From: RGIG1934 sp964492545
GTDB taxonomy: Bacteria; Bacillota; Clostridia; Lachnospirales; Lachnospiraceae
Assembly (NCBI GenBank): GCA_964492545.1
Contig: CAZBKO010000026.1
Coordinates: forward strand, 1-24,587
Direction of reading: 5' to 3'
Length of the DNA: 24,587 nt
Shown here in pieces: positions 13,399 through 22,566 of the stretch. The notes beneath the pieces are model-generated. The model was not told the origin of the DNA. It was given only the letters and a program-made list of their open reading frames with translations, and did not search any database. The number at the start of each line of letters is the position of its first letter. The stretch's first letter is position 1. The translations under genes and the position numbers were made by a program.

Positions 13399-14244
13399 AT
13401 GAGAATTGAGAAGATATTGAATAATAATTTAGTCAGTTCTATTGATGACAAGGGTAGAGAACTAGTTATTATGGGTAAGGGCATCGGCTTTGGAAATAAG
13501 GCTGGTCAGGAACTTGACGATAGCAGAATAGAGAAGATATTCAAGCTGAATAGCAATGACGATTCTAAGCATTTTCAGGATATTGTCGAAGATATGCCTA
13601 TAGAGTATTTGCGATTAACTAATGAGATAATAAGCTATGCGAAGAAGTCGATTGATGTGGATCTAAGTAGAAGCATTTATATTACTCTTACAGATCATAT
13701 TAACTTTGCAATTGAAAGACATAAGAAGAATTTGGATTTTACTAATAAGCTTAAGTGGGAGATAGAGAGATTTTATCCTAAGGAATTTGAAGTTGGGATT
13801 ATGGGACTTAAGATAATTAATGATGAAATAGGCATCGAACTTGTTGAGGATGAGGCAGCTTCAATTGCAATGCATATAGTTAATGCAGAACTTGGGTCAA
13901 CTAATATGGAAGAGACACTTAATGTTACCAAGGTGATTCAGGGATGTATGAATATTGTTAAGTATCATTATGGAATTGAATTGGATGAGAAGTCACTTAA
14001 CTATTCAAGATTTGTAACACATCTGAAGTTTTTTGCTCAGAGATTATTTAGTGGAAAGTCATATGATTGTGAGGATTCACAGGATGAAGAATTATGTAAT
14101 ATGATTAAGAGGCAGTATGCTGAAGCACATAAGTGTGCAGAACGAATATCAACATTTATTAAGAAAGAATTCAATTATGATTTAGCGGAAGAAGAACTAA
14201 TGTATTTGACCGTTCATATTAAGCGAATAACAACACATAAATAG
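13399..14244 (+). CDS. licT: BglG-family transcriptional antiterminator LicT
   Basis: A 281-residue protein nearly colinear with B. subtilis LicT as I recall it. The CAT RNA-binding domain is at about 1-55 (KILNNNLVSSIDDKGRELV, MGKGIGFGNKAGQ). PRD1 has H100 (LTDHINFAI) and H159 (MHIVNAELG). PRD2 has H208 (RFVTHLKFFAQRLF) and H273 (LTVHIKRI). These four histidines are the PTS phosphorylation sites: the beta-glucoside EII inhibits through PRD1 and HPr activates through PRD2. The start at 13399 follows AGGAGG (13387-13392); an ATG at 13333 lies inside the terminator stem. It binds the two RAT sites flanking its own gene. The matching EII is not in the window. Confidence 0.95.
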   Translation: MRIEKILNNNLVSSIDDKGRELVIMGKGIGFGNKAGQELDDSRIEKIFKLNSNDDSKHFQDIVEDMPIEYLRLTNEIISYAKKSIDVDLSRSIYITLTDHINFAIERHKKNLDFTNKLKWEIERFYPKEFEVGIMGLKIINDEIGIELVEDEAASIAMHIVNAELGSTNMEETLNVTKVIQGCMNIVKYHYGIELDEKSLNYSRFVTHLKFFAQRLFSGKSYDCEDSQDEELCNMIKRQYAEAHKCAERISTFIKKEFNYDLAEEELMYLTVHIKRITTHK

Positions 14245-14262
14245 AACAGTCCGTATGTGGCT

Positions 14263-14350
14263 TGTTACTGGTAATGCAGGCAAAACCCGGGAGATTGACA
14301 TAATATTAACTTGTAGAGATGCAGGTGTATATGTTGATTCCTGGGTTTTT
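14263..14350 (+). promoter_or_regulatory. RAT antiterminator site 2 with overlapping terminator
   Basis: RAT 14263-14287 differs from site 1 by a single base (CAAAACC for CATAACC). The terminator stem AAAACCCGGGA (14282-14292) pairs with TCCTGGGTTTT (14339-14349) with one G-T pair, and a T run follows (14346-14350). It sits between licT and the glucosidase gene and gates the downstream genes a second time, so without inducer little read-through reaches the enzymes. Confidence 0.92.
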
Positions 14351-14385
14351 CATTTATATAACAACAAGAAAGCGAGGAAAAAACA

Positions 14386-15819
14386 ATGAAGAAATTAAGA
14401 GAAGATTTTTTATGGGGTGGAGCAACTGCTGCCAATCAATTTGAGGGAGCATGGAATGTTGATGGTAAGGGTGTGTCTGGTTCAGATGTATGTACTAATG
14501 GAAGCCATACACAGCCGAAAAGAATACTTCCGGAGATGAGAGAAGATGTACTCTATCCAAGCCATGAGGCAATTGATTTTTATCATCATTTTAAGGAAGA
14601 TATTGCATTGTTTGCAGAGATGGGATTTAAAACCTTTAGAATGTCCATAGCATGGACAAGAATCTTCCCAACAGGAATGGAAACAGAGCCAAATGAGGCT
14701 GGACTTAAGTTTTATGATGAAGTATTTGATGAATGTCACAAATATGGAATCGAACCATTGGTAACAATTTCGCATTATGAAATGCCATTTGAATTGACTA
14801 AGAAATATAATGGATGGGCTGGAAGAGAATGTATAGACCTATATGTGAGATACTGTGAAGCAATTTTTGAAAGATATAAGGATAAGGTAAAATATTGGTT
14901 AACATTTAATGAGATTAATGCTGGAACAATGCCACTTGGTAATTTCCTTTCGCTTGGAATTCTCAATGATGGATCCGAAGATTTTACAAAGCAGAAAGAT
15001 ATTCCTCAGTTAAGATTCCAGGGACTTCATCATCAGTTCGTTGCAAGTGCAAAGGTAGTCGCTTTAGCTCATGAAAAATATCCTCAGTTTAAAATGGGTA
15101 ATATGGAATGCTTTATAACATCATATTCATACACATGTAATCCTGATGATATTAACAAATGTCAGAAGCAGATGCGTCTTATGAACTGGTATTGTGGTGA
15201 TGTCCAGGTAAGAGGAGCATATCCTGCATTTGCTGAAAGAATTTGGGAAGAAAATGGAATCAATATTAAAATGGAAGAGGGGGATTTAGATATTCTTCTC
15301 AGGGGTAAAGTTGATTTCTATACATTTAGCTATTACATGAGTAACTGCGTATCGGAAGATCCTAATGCAGAGCAGACAAGCGGTAATATTACAAACGGAC
15401 TTAAGAATCCATACCTAAAGGCAAGTGATTGGGGATGGCAGATTGACCCAAAGGGGCTTAGATATACTCTAAATGAAATATATGACAGATATCAGATCCC
15501 ACTTATGGTTGTTGAAAATGGTCTTGGAGCATATGACGAAGTTGTGGATGGAAAAATCCACGACACATATAGAATAGATTACCTGAAACAGCATATTGAG
15601 CAGATGAAGGAAGCTGTAGCTGATGGGGTTGATTTGATGGGATATACACCTTGGGGCTGCATTGATCTTGTAAGTGCATCTACAGGTGAAATGGCAAAGA
15701 GATATGGATTTATTTATGTAAATAAATTTGATGATGGAACAGGTGATTTAAGTAGAATGAAAAAAGATTCATTTGATTGGTATAAGAAGGTTATTGCAAC
15801 TAACGGTGAGGAATTATAG
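14386..15819 (+). CDS. 6-phospho-beta-glucosidase, GH1 family
   Basis: A 477-residue cytoplasmic glycoside hydrolase that splits phosphorylated beta-glucosides such as cellobiose-6-phosphate, salicin-6-P or arbutin-6-P. The acid/base is E176 (TFNEIN) and the nucleophile E377 (MVVENGLGAYDE). The GH1 N-terminal signature is FLWGGATAANQFEGAW. The C-terminal stretch SRMKKDSFDWYKKVI corresponds to the Ser/Lys/Tyr phosphate-binding region typical of the 6-phospho branch. Full length. A GAGG-containing site precedes the ATG. It is controlled by RAT site 2 and followed by enzyme I after 10 bases. The substrate must arrive through a PTS permease encoded elsewhere. It could be named bglA or bglH; I leave it unnamed. 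Confidence 0.93.
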   Translation: MKKLREDFLWGGATAANQFEGAWNVDGKGVSGSDVCTNGSHTQPKRILPEMREDVLYPSHEAIDFYHHFKEDIALFAEMGFKTFRMSIAWTRIFPTGMETEPNEAGLKFYDEVFDECHKYGIEPLVTISHYEMPFELTKKYNGWAGRECIDLYVRYCEAIFERYKDKVKYWLTFNEINAGTMPLGNFLSLGILNDGSEDFTKQKDIPQLRFQGLHHQFVASAKVVALAHEKYPQFKMGNMECFITSYSYTCNPDDINKCQKQMRLMNWYCGDVQVRGAYPAFAERIWEENGINIKMEEGDLDILLRGKVDFYTFSYYMSNCVSEDPNAEQTSGNITNGLKNPYLKASDWGWQIDPKGLRYTLNEIYDRYQIPLMVVENGLGAYDEVVDGKIHDTYRIDYLKQHIEQMKEAVADGVDLMGYTPWGCIDLVSASTGEMAKRYGFIYVNKFDDGTGDLSRMKKDSFDWYKKVIATNGEEL

Positions 15820-15829
15820 GAGGAAGCAT

Positions 15830-17452
15830 ATGATTACATTAGGTGGAAAATCAATTTTCAGAGGAATAGCCATTGGCAGGATATTATTTTATTCAAAGGA
15901 TGCAAGTCAGGTAAAGAGAGAAAAAATCTCAAATATTCAGAAGGAAATAGCAAGATATGAAGAAGCGAGAGATAAGGCAATTGAGCAGCTAAATGATCTT
16001 TATGTCAAGGCAGTAGTCAAAGTTGGAGATATGAATGCAGCCGTATTTGAAATCCATGGAATGATGCTTCAGGATGAGGATTATAATGATTCGGTGAAGA
16101 ACATTATTAGTACTCAAAGTGTAAATGCTGAATATGCTGTTGCCACAACCGGCGATAATTTCTCTAATATGTTTGCTGAAATGGACGATGAATATTTCAA
16201 GGCAAGGTCAGTGGATGTAATAGATATCTCTGAAAGAGTTGTATCGATATTATCAGGTAAAGATACAGGCAGCAATATTGGTGATGAACCGGTAATAATT
16301 GTTGCAAAGGATTTGGCACCTAGTGAAACAGTGCAGATGGATAAGGATAAGCTGCTTGCATTTGTAACTGAGCTTGGCTCAAGCAACTCGCATACAGCAA
16401 TTCTTGCAAGAACTATGAATATTCCGGCACTTATCAATGTGAAAATTGATGAGACATGGAATGGAAAAATGGCAATTGTAGACGGATTTGGCGGCAACTT
16501 AATGATTGATCCGGACGAAGAAACACTTTCTGTATTTAGAACTAAACAAGAAGAAATTGTTCGAAATAGAGCATTATTAGAAGAACTAAAGGGTAAAGAA
16601 GACGTTACATTAGATGGAAAACATATTAAGCTTTATTCAAATATCGGAAGTGTAGCTGATGTAGCCAATGTATTAAAAAACGATGCAAATGGAGTTGGAT
16701 TATTCAGAAGCGAATTTCTTTACTTAGAAAAAAATGATTATCCATCAGAAAATGATCAATTTCAGGCATATAAGACTGTAGCAGAAAATATGGCAGGCAA
16801 GAAGGTTGTTATAAGAACTCTTGATATAGGTGCTGATAAGCAGGTTGATTACTTTAATTTAGACCACGAAGATAATCCTGCCATGGGATATAGAGCAATA
16901 AGAATATGCCTTGATAGAACAGATATTTTCAGAACACAGCTTCGTGCATTATATAGAGCAAGTGCATATGGAAATATATCCATAATGTTTCCAATGATAA
17001 TCTCTGTAAATGAAGTTATTGAAATTAAGAAGATATGTGAGGAAGTTAAGGCTGAACTCACTGAACAGGGCATTGTATATGGCGAAGTGGAGCTGGGAGT
17101 AATGATAGAGACGCCGGCGGCAGTAATGATAAGTGACCTTCTAGCCAAAGAAGTTGACTTCTTTAGTATAGGCACAAATGATTTGACTCAGTATACACTT
17201 GCAATCGACAGACAGAATTCAAAACTGGACAATATTTATGATTCGCATCATCCAGCTGTACTAAGAATGATTCAGATGGTAGTAGATAATGGACATGCCG
17301 GTGGATGCTGGGTCGAAATATGTGGAGAACTTGGTGCTGACGAAACCTTGACAGAGACATTTATAAAAATGGGTGTAGATGAGTTATCCGTATCACCAAC
17401 ATTTGTTCTGCCAATCAGAAAGAAGATAAGAGAGATGAAAGCATATGATTAA
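15830..17452 (+). CDS. ptsI: PTS enzyme I, phosphoenolpyruvate-protein phosphotransferase
   Basis: A 540-residue enzyme I, some 30 residues shorter than most but with all domains. It takes phosphate from PEP and passes it to HPr. The active-site histidine is H188 (SSNSHTAILART), matching H189 of E. coli. The PEP-binding barrel shows GVGLFRSEFLYL, NPAMGYRAIR, FFSIGTNDLTQYTLAIDR and the catalytic C498 (EICGELGAD). The start at 15830 follows AGGAGGA directly after the glucosidase stop; an upstream ATG at 15773 lies inside that gene. Enzyme I is usually paired with ptsH, but no HPr gene is here. The 3' end overlaps the HAD gene by 8 bases. Confidence 0.93.
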   Translation: MITLGGKSIFRGIAIGRILFYSKDASQVKREKISNIQKEIARYEEARDKAIEQLNDLYVKAVVKVGDMNAAVFEIHGMMLQDEDYNDSVKNIISTQSVNAEYAVATTGDNFSNMFAEMDDEYFKARSVDVIDISERVVSILSGKDTGSNIGDEPVIIVAKDLAPSETVQMDKDKLLAFVTELGSSNSHTAILARTMNIPALINVKIDETWNGKMAIVDGFGGNLMIDPDEETLSVFRTKQEEIVRNRALLEELKGKEDVTLDGKHIKLYSNIGSVADVANVLKNDANGVGLFRSEFLYLEKNDYPSENDQFQAYKTVAENMAGKKVVIRTLDIGADKQVDYFNLDHEDNPAMGYRAIRICLDRTDIFRTQLRALYRASAYGNISIMFPMIISVNEVIEIKKICEEVKAELTEQGIVYGEVELGVMIETPAAVMISDLLAKEVDFFSIGTNDLTQYTLAIDRQNSKLDNIYDSHHPAVLRMIQMVVDNGHAGGCWVEICGELGADETLTETFIKMGVDELSVSPTFVLPIRKKIREMKAYD

Positions 17453-18305
17453 GTTAATTGCTATAGACTTAGATGGCACTTTACTTACTGGTGATAAAAG
17501 AATTTCTGACAAAACGCGTTTAATGCTTAGCAGGGCAGTTGACTGTGGTGTTGAGATACTTATATGTACAGGCAGAAGTTATAGTGACGTGGTTTCAATG
17601 ATTAACAGGTATGACCTTGACTGTAACTACATACTTTCAAGTGGTGCAGAAATTCATGATAATAATTTTAACATAATTGAACAAATAAATATGACTGAAG
17701 AAAGCATATCAAAGATATATGATATATCTAAAAAATACAATGTGGATGTGAGATTCTGTTCAAATGACTATAATTACATTGTAGGAAATGAAGAAGATAA
17801 GCTGGAGATAATCACCAGAGGTTTGAAATTGTTTCATGTAGGCGATTATGATGAATTCATAAAAAGTGATTTCTTTAGGGAATTATGTGAAAAAACCCTG
17901 ATGGTAAATAGAATTGAGGATATTCAGAATAAGATATTTAAAGTATTTGCAAGCGGAGCAGATATTAATGAGCTTGAGCTTATGGCAGCAGAAATAGATA
18001 AGCTCATGGATGTGGCGTCAGCGTCTTCGTTTAGAACCAATATTGAAGTAACGCATGCGAATGCACAGAAGGGAATAGCTCTAAAAAAATATGCTCTTTC
18101 CCATGGATATAATATGAGTGAGGTTATGGCAATAGGTGACAGCATGAATGATTATTCCATGCTATCCATGGATTTTGGAAGCACGGTCGCAATGGCCAAT
18201 GCAGATGAAAGAATAAAGGATGTGGCAAAATACATAACTCTTTTAAATGAAAATGATGGTGTAGCATATTCAATATGTCGTGTATTAAGTGATAACGAAG
18301 CGTAA
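17445..18305 (+). CDS. HAD-superfamily (Cof-type) phosphatase
   Basis: A 286-residue HAD hydrolase of the Cof/IIB type. The catalytic aspartates are D8 and D10 (AIDLDGTLL), motif II is ICTGRS, and motif IV is IGDSMNDYSML (D232 and D236). The middle holds the typical C2 cap. Members dephosphorylate sugar phosphates and similar small metabolites. Here it is translationally coupled to enzyme I (8-base overlap) and last in the beta-glucoside operon. A role in removing excess phosphosugar or phospho-aglycone is plausible; the substrate cannot be read from sequence. Confidence 0.9.
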   Translation: MIKLIAIDLDGTLLTGDKRISDKTRLMLSRAVDCGVEILICTGRSYSDVVSMINRYDLDCNYILSSGAEIHDNNFNIIEQINMTEESISKIYDISKKYNVDVRFCSNDYNYIVGNEEDKLEIITRGLKLFHVGDYDEFIKSDFFRELCEKTLMVNRIEDIQNKIFKVFASGADINELELMAAEIDKLMDVASASSFRTNIEVTHANAQKGIALKKYALSHGYNMSEVMAIGDSMNDYSMLSMDFGSTVAMANADERIKDVAKYITLLNENDGVAYSICRVLSDNEA

Positions 18306-18310
18306 TATTA

Positions 18311-18346
18311 AAACTGACTGGCAGTGAAAATTGCCGGTCAGTTTTT
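18311..18346 (+). terminator. Terminator of the beta-glucoside operon
   Basis: AAACTGACTGGCA (18311-18323) pairs with TGCCGGTCAGTTT (18332-18344), 13 bp with one G-T pair and an 8-base loop, ending in five T residues (18342-18346). Confidence 0.92.
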
Positions 18347-18347
18347 C

Positions 18348-18376
18348 TTTACATTTTTCTAGAATAAATATACACT
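18348..18376 (+). promoter_or_regulatory. Promoter of the VWA protein operon
   Basis: TTTACA (18348-18353) and TACACT (18371-18376) are spaced 17 bases. It abuts the preceding terminator and gives a short leader ending in AAAAGGAGG (18391-18399). No operator-like repeats are visible. Confidence 0.6.
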
Positions 18377-18406
18377 AATACTATATACGAAAAAGGAGGA
18401 AAACAA

Positions 18407-21400
18407 ATGTTTTGGATGTTGGCACTAATATTTGGAGCGTTTCTGCTGATTGATATTCTTGGACATATTTGTTTAAGAGTAAAGCGTTCATTTGTTGAAT
18501 GGCTGCTGTTTGCAGTTATGGTTGTTATGACCTGCGGCTCAGTGGTAAAAGGAACAATAGGATTATTTGATACACCGCAAAGTACTAAACCACAGTTGTA
18601 TATGGCTTATAAGTACCTGGTAGATGGAAATGTGGTACAGGCTAGAAATAAGCTTGCACAGGTAAATGGTGAAATGGAGAACAAAGGAGAAATCCTTGAA
18701 CTCATGGCGGAGCTTGTTGACCAGAATTATGTACAGGGATATTTTGCAGCTTCGAAATTGCTGGAGGATGGAAAATTGTCTTCAGATGATGGAGAAACAG
18801 TACAGAAGGTCATGGATTTATGTCAGAACAAATTAGGAATTTCAGGTGAGACTGAAAATATTCCAGAGGATTATAATGAATATGTAACGAATTTATCAGC
18901 TCAGAATGATGAATATGTACAGAATTTGGATACAGCATCAGAAGAAGTTACTGAGATTATAGATGAATACATGGAAAAGATAAAGATATCAGATGATGAT
19001 GAAAAACAATTTATAGAAGACTATGAACTTGATAAGAAGTTAAATGGCACAGAAATCAGTGAAATATCAGAGGAAGACATATCTAATATAGAAGATAAAT
19101 ATGGAGCTACAGAAGAAGTTATGAGACTTCGCTGTAAGTATTATGTAAATATTAAGGATTATGATAGGGCAAAGAAAGCGGCAGCAGAGCTTGTAGATAA
19201 ATATCGAAACGAAGAGAATTACATAATATACACAGATATTATAGCGCAGGAAGCCTATGAAAATGAAAGCATTTTAATTAATGGAGACAATGAGACCGAG
19301 ATTTCAGATTCGGAAATCAAGAATTTACTTAAGAAGGCTGCTGACAAAGAAGAGGAAGCAAATGCATTAATTGAAAAGTATGGTGACAGTGATGATGAGA
19401 ATGTTAATGCAGAAATAGATTCATTACTTTCGCAGGCACAGGATATAAGAAAGGAAGCAGCTTATATTCCGGTTGAAAGAGCTATAAATTATATTATCTC
19501 AAAAAAGCCTATGGGCGGAGATGATACAGGATTATATGACTTACAGCTTGCAAAACTATATTTAGTAACAGGTGACAGAGATAAGGCATCTAAATATTTA
19601 TATGATGTAATTGACAACAATGTTGATGTAAATGAAAGCTCAAGCATTAAGAATTCACTTGATGAGGTTGTCAGCCAATACAACCAAATATCAGATGATG
19701 AGTATAATGCAGAGCTTAATGCTGCAATTGACGAGATGGTCAAAGAGCAAAGCAGTGGAGTTGTACCATCAAATGAAGGAACGATTAATGGAACATTTGG
19801 TTCCTATGTTTCTTCCACATTAAAGTATGACAAAATAAATATACACATAAGCCGAATTGACAAAACAAATTATCCTAGCATTAAAGCCTATGTGAACATA
19901 AACGGTACTAAGGATGGCTCTTCTGACCTGGCTTCAGACTTTTCAGAGAAAGACTTTAGTCTTATTGATACCTTATACCAAATAGATAACTTTAAGCTTG
20001 TCAGGGATGAGGCAAGCCAAAATGTAAGCATGGCTATTGTAATGGACAAGAGTGGAAGTATGGATGGTGCTGCCATAAATAATGCCAAATCAGCTGCACT
20101 CGAAGCTGTAAAGCATTTAAATGGTGATACTCAGAAGCTGGCCCTTGTAACCTACAGTGATGGTGCAAGTCTTGTTCAAGGTCTTACTAATAAGAAAGAG
20201 GTATTACAGCAAAAGATAAATGATATATACGCTGCAGGTGGAACTAATATATCGTCAGGACTTGTAAGCGCATTATCGGAGCTTAAGAGTGAAGAAGGAA
20301 CAAGAGCAATAATACTTATGTCAGACGGACTTGATAATGGGTCAGCAGAAGATATGGAAGCAGCAGTAAATGAAGCTGTAGACAACAATATAGCAGTGTA
20401 TACGGTTGCATTTGGAGAATGTGATGATGTTTATATGAAATCCATAGCTGATGCTACAGGAGGAAAATTCCTAAAGGCAGCTGATTCAGCAGAACTTGCA
20501 GACATTTATCTTACACTTCAAAGATATATTGTAAATAATTACTGCTTTGAATATACAGTGGAAAAAAATGTATCCACAGATCCAAGATATTTAACAGTAA
20601 GCATCAGTGAATATAACACATCAGAAACTAAAGACTACTATATTAATGAAGCTAACAAACCAGACGGAGAAGATTCTGGAGAATCTATAGAAAAGATTGA
20701 TGAAAACACATTGGGAATATCTTTCATAACACCTGGAAGCGTTGGCATTAAGGATGTAGCTGATGGCATCGAGGTAACCGTAACAGGTGGAGGCTTCGAA
20801 GAAGGAATGGCGGCGTCAGTGGGAAATATTCCATTGACAGACATTAGTATAGAGAGCAAAACTCAGTTCACCGGCAGGATAAAGGGTGAAATGGAGCCGG
20901 GCTGTTATGATGTACAGGTAAAGACAGGCGACGGAAAACTGGCAATTGGCAGTGGCAAATTTGTTGTATACAAATCAGGAGTTACACAATCTATACGATT
21001 TGGAAGCAACACAATTACAGCCGATTCAATTGGACAGGTATCAGATACAACATTAATAGCAAGCGGAAATGTAATGATAAATGGATTTATACATAGTTCG
21101 GGCAACATGAAAATCATTGTAAATGACATGAATCCTGATATTGACCTCATATCGGAAGCATCTGTATATGTTGGAGAATCCGGAACAATTGAAGGCAGCG
21201 GAAAGCTTTATATTAGCTATGCTCAGATGACTGATAACGGAAGTGGAGCATTTGCTGATTTGGTGATGAATGGACAGGACTACGTAATTCAGAAAAAACA
21301 GTATAGAATAGAGGTTGATGCCAATACGACATCACTTGACAGAACAGTTGAGAACTATAATTTGTCTATACCATTTATCATGGATATTGATGTGGCAGAG

Positions 21401-22552
21401 GTTAATCTTTATGCAAACAGACTGCAGGTTGATATTAAATCCTTTGATATCGACAAAATTGTAGATGATATGGATGATTCTATGAGTCACAAAACCGGAA
21501 CCAACAAGCCGGACCCAAAAGTATTAAAAAGATCAGAAGCAAATAAATTCAATATTTCAAATGCTATTGATGGCGGACTTTCCATGGCAATGACTGCAGA
21601 TGGAATGCAGTTTGGTGGTGAAGTTAAGCTTGATGTTAATGATGCTATATCATTTGGTACTTTTGGTATTAAGTCATTTGGAGTAAAACTCAATTCTCTT
21701 GATAAAGACAAAGAGTACTGGAAGATATCGGGTGAGATTGATTTCAGTAAATTAATACCTGGATTTGGCGGAACAGGTATTGAAGGACTTGAAGGAAGCC
21801 TGTCATCATATTACTGGCTGCCTGATCATATTAAGCTTGATGCATACTTAAATCCTGGAATACCAGTATACAAAATCATTGAGATTAATAAGGTTGGCGG
21901 TGAAATGCAGGGATTTTCTACACTCATTTTAGGAGCATATGAAAAGCTTGTATCTCCAGAAACATACAATATACTAGGAACTAACATAAAATCAGATGCT
22001 TATGATTCGCAGGATGTTATACTAAAGGCAAATGTTGGGGCAGAAGCAGATTTGTTCAGCTCCTTTGATGGAAATAACAAATTATTCAAGAAATTCAAGC
22101 AATGGGGAGAGCTGGGCACAATTGATGGAAGTGCAGAAATTAATTTCTCTGAACCTGAATTTAAAATTGCAGCAGAGGCTAAACTTCTTGACTCGGAAAA
22201 GGTTGGTGTTGACGCATCTATCAGCAAGAAGGGTGTCAATATTGCAGGAAATGCAGAACTTGGCTTATCAGGATTTGGCATTGAGGTAAAAGGAAAAACA
22301 GATGTAGGAGTAAATGTAAATCTTACCGGAGCTGAAATTCCACTCAGCGTAAATGGAAATGTTGATTGCGCAGCACTTAACATACATTCCAAGGGTGAGG
22401 CATCGGTCAAGCTTGAATGGGAATGGGATTTCGATTATGCTGCTGTAACAGTTGGATATAAAGACGGCTCAAAGCAGGTATCAAAGTCTTTATGGTACAA
22501 GGAAGATGGAAGCTTATTCTTCTTTGACAAATTTCACACATCAAGCAATTAG
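18407..22552 (+). CDS. Large membrane-anchored protein with helical repeats, a VWA domain and a beta-rich tail
   Basis: 1381 residues. Two hydrophobic helices at about 1-22 and 32-52 anchor the N-terminus. Residues 60-460 are acidic, helical and TPR-like (YMAYKYLVDGNVVQARNKLA; KYYVNIKDYDRAKKAAAEL; LAKLYLVTGDRDKASKYLY). A von Willebrand A domain at about 538-715 has a full metal site: D547, S549 and S551 (MDKSGSM), T613 (GGTNIS) and D640 (MSDGLDNG). An IPT/TIG-like module lies at about 768-860 (FITPGSVGI, VTGGGFEEGMAASVG). The rest, to 1381, is beta-rich with alternating polar and hydrophobic residues and no cysteine cluster or anchor. The long part is probably outside the cell. It leads a three-gene operon with two other membrane proteins. 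Adhesion or envelope assembly is plausible, not shown. Closed by TAG 14 bases before the next start. Confidence 0.8.
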   Translation: MFWMLALIFGAFLLIDILGHICLRVKRSFVEWLLFAVMVVMTCGSVVKGTIGLFDTPQSTKPQLYMAYKYLVDGNVVQARNKLAQVNGEMENKGEILELMAELVDQNYVQGYFAASKLLEDGKLSSDDGETVQKVMDLCQNKLGISGETENIPEDYNEYVTNLSAQNDEYVQNLDTASEEVTEIIDEYMEKIKISDDDEKQFIEDYELDKKLNGTEISEISEEDISNIEDKYGATEEVMRLRCKYYVNIKDYDRAKKAAAELVDKYRNEENYIIYTDIIAQEAYENESILINGDNETEISDSEIKNLLKKAADKEEEANALIEKYGDSDDENVNAEIDSLLSQAQDIRKEAAYIPVERAINYIISKKPMGGDDTGLYDLQLAKLYLVTGDRDKASKYLYDVIDNNVDVNESSSIKNSLDEVVSQYNQISDDEYNAELNAAIDEMVKEQSSGVVPSNEGTINGTFGSYVSSTLKYDKINIHISRIDKTNYPSIKAYVNINGTKDGSSDLASDFSEKDFSLIDTLYQIDNFKLVRDEASQNVSMAIVMDKSGSMDGAAINNAKSAALEAVKHLNGDTQKLALVTYSDGASLVQGLTNKKEVLQQKINDIYAAGGTNISSGLVSALSELKSEEGTRAIILMSDGLDNGSAEDMEAAVNEAVDNNIAVYTVAFGECDDVYMKSIADATGGKFLKAADSAELADIYLTLQRYIVNNYCFEYTVEKNVSTDPRYLTVSISEYNTSETKDYYINEANKPDGEDSGESIEKIDENTLGISFITPGSVGIKDVADGIEVTVTGGGFEEGMAASVGNIPLTDISIESKTQFTGRIKGEMEPGCYDVQVKTGDGKLAIGSGKFVVYKSGVTQSIRFGSNTITADSIGQVSDTTLIASGNVMINGFIHSSGNMKIIVNDMNPDIDLISEASVYVGESGTIEGSGKLYISYAQMTDNGSGAFADLVMNGQDYVIQKKQYRIEVDANTTSLDRTVENYNLSIPFIMDIDVAEVNLYANRLQVDIKSFDIDKIVDDMDDSMSHKTGTNKPDPKVLKRSEANKFNISNAIDGGLSMAMTADGMQFGGEVKLDVNDAISFGTFGIKSFGVKLNSLDKDKEYWKISGEIDFSKLIPGFGGTGIEGLEGSLSSYYWLPDHIKLDAYLNPGIPVYKIIEINKVGGEMQGFSTLILGAYEKLVSPETYNILGTNIKSDAYDSQDVILKANVGAEADLFSSFDGNNKLFKKFKQWGELGTIDGSAEINFSEPEFKIAAEAKLLDSEKVGVDASISKKGVNIAGNAELGLSGFGIEVKGKTDVGVNVNLTGAEIPLSVNGNVDCAALNIHSKGEASVKLEWEWDFDYAAVTVGYKDGSKQVSKSLWYKEDGSLFFFDKFHTSSN

Positions 22553-22566
22553 AATGGAGCGTGCAT

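Noticed and set aside
22000..22410. 136-codon minus-strand frame inside the VWA protein gene
   Set aside because: It lies wholly antisense to a well-supported gene, is rich in Ser/Pro/Phe as expected for a shadow, and has no ribosome site.
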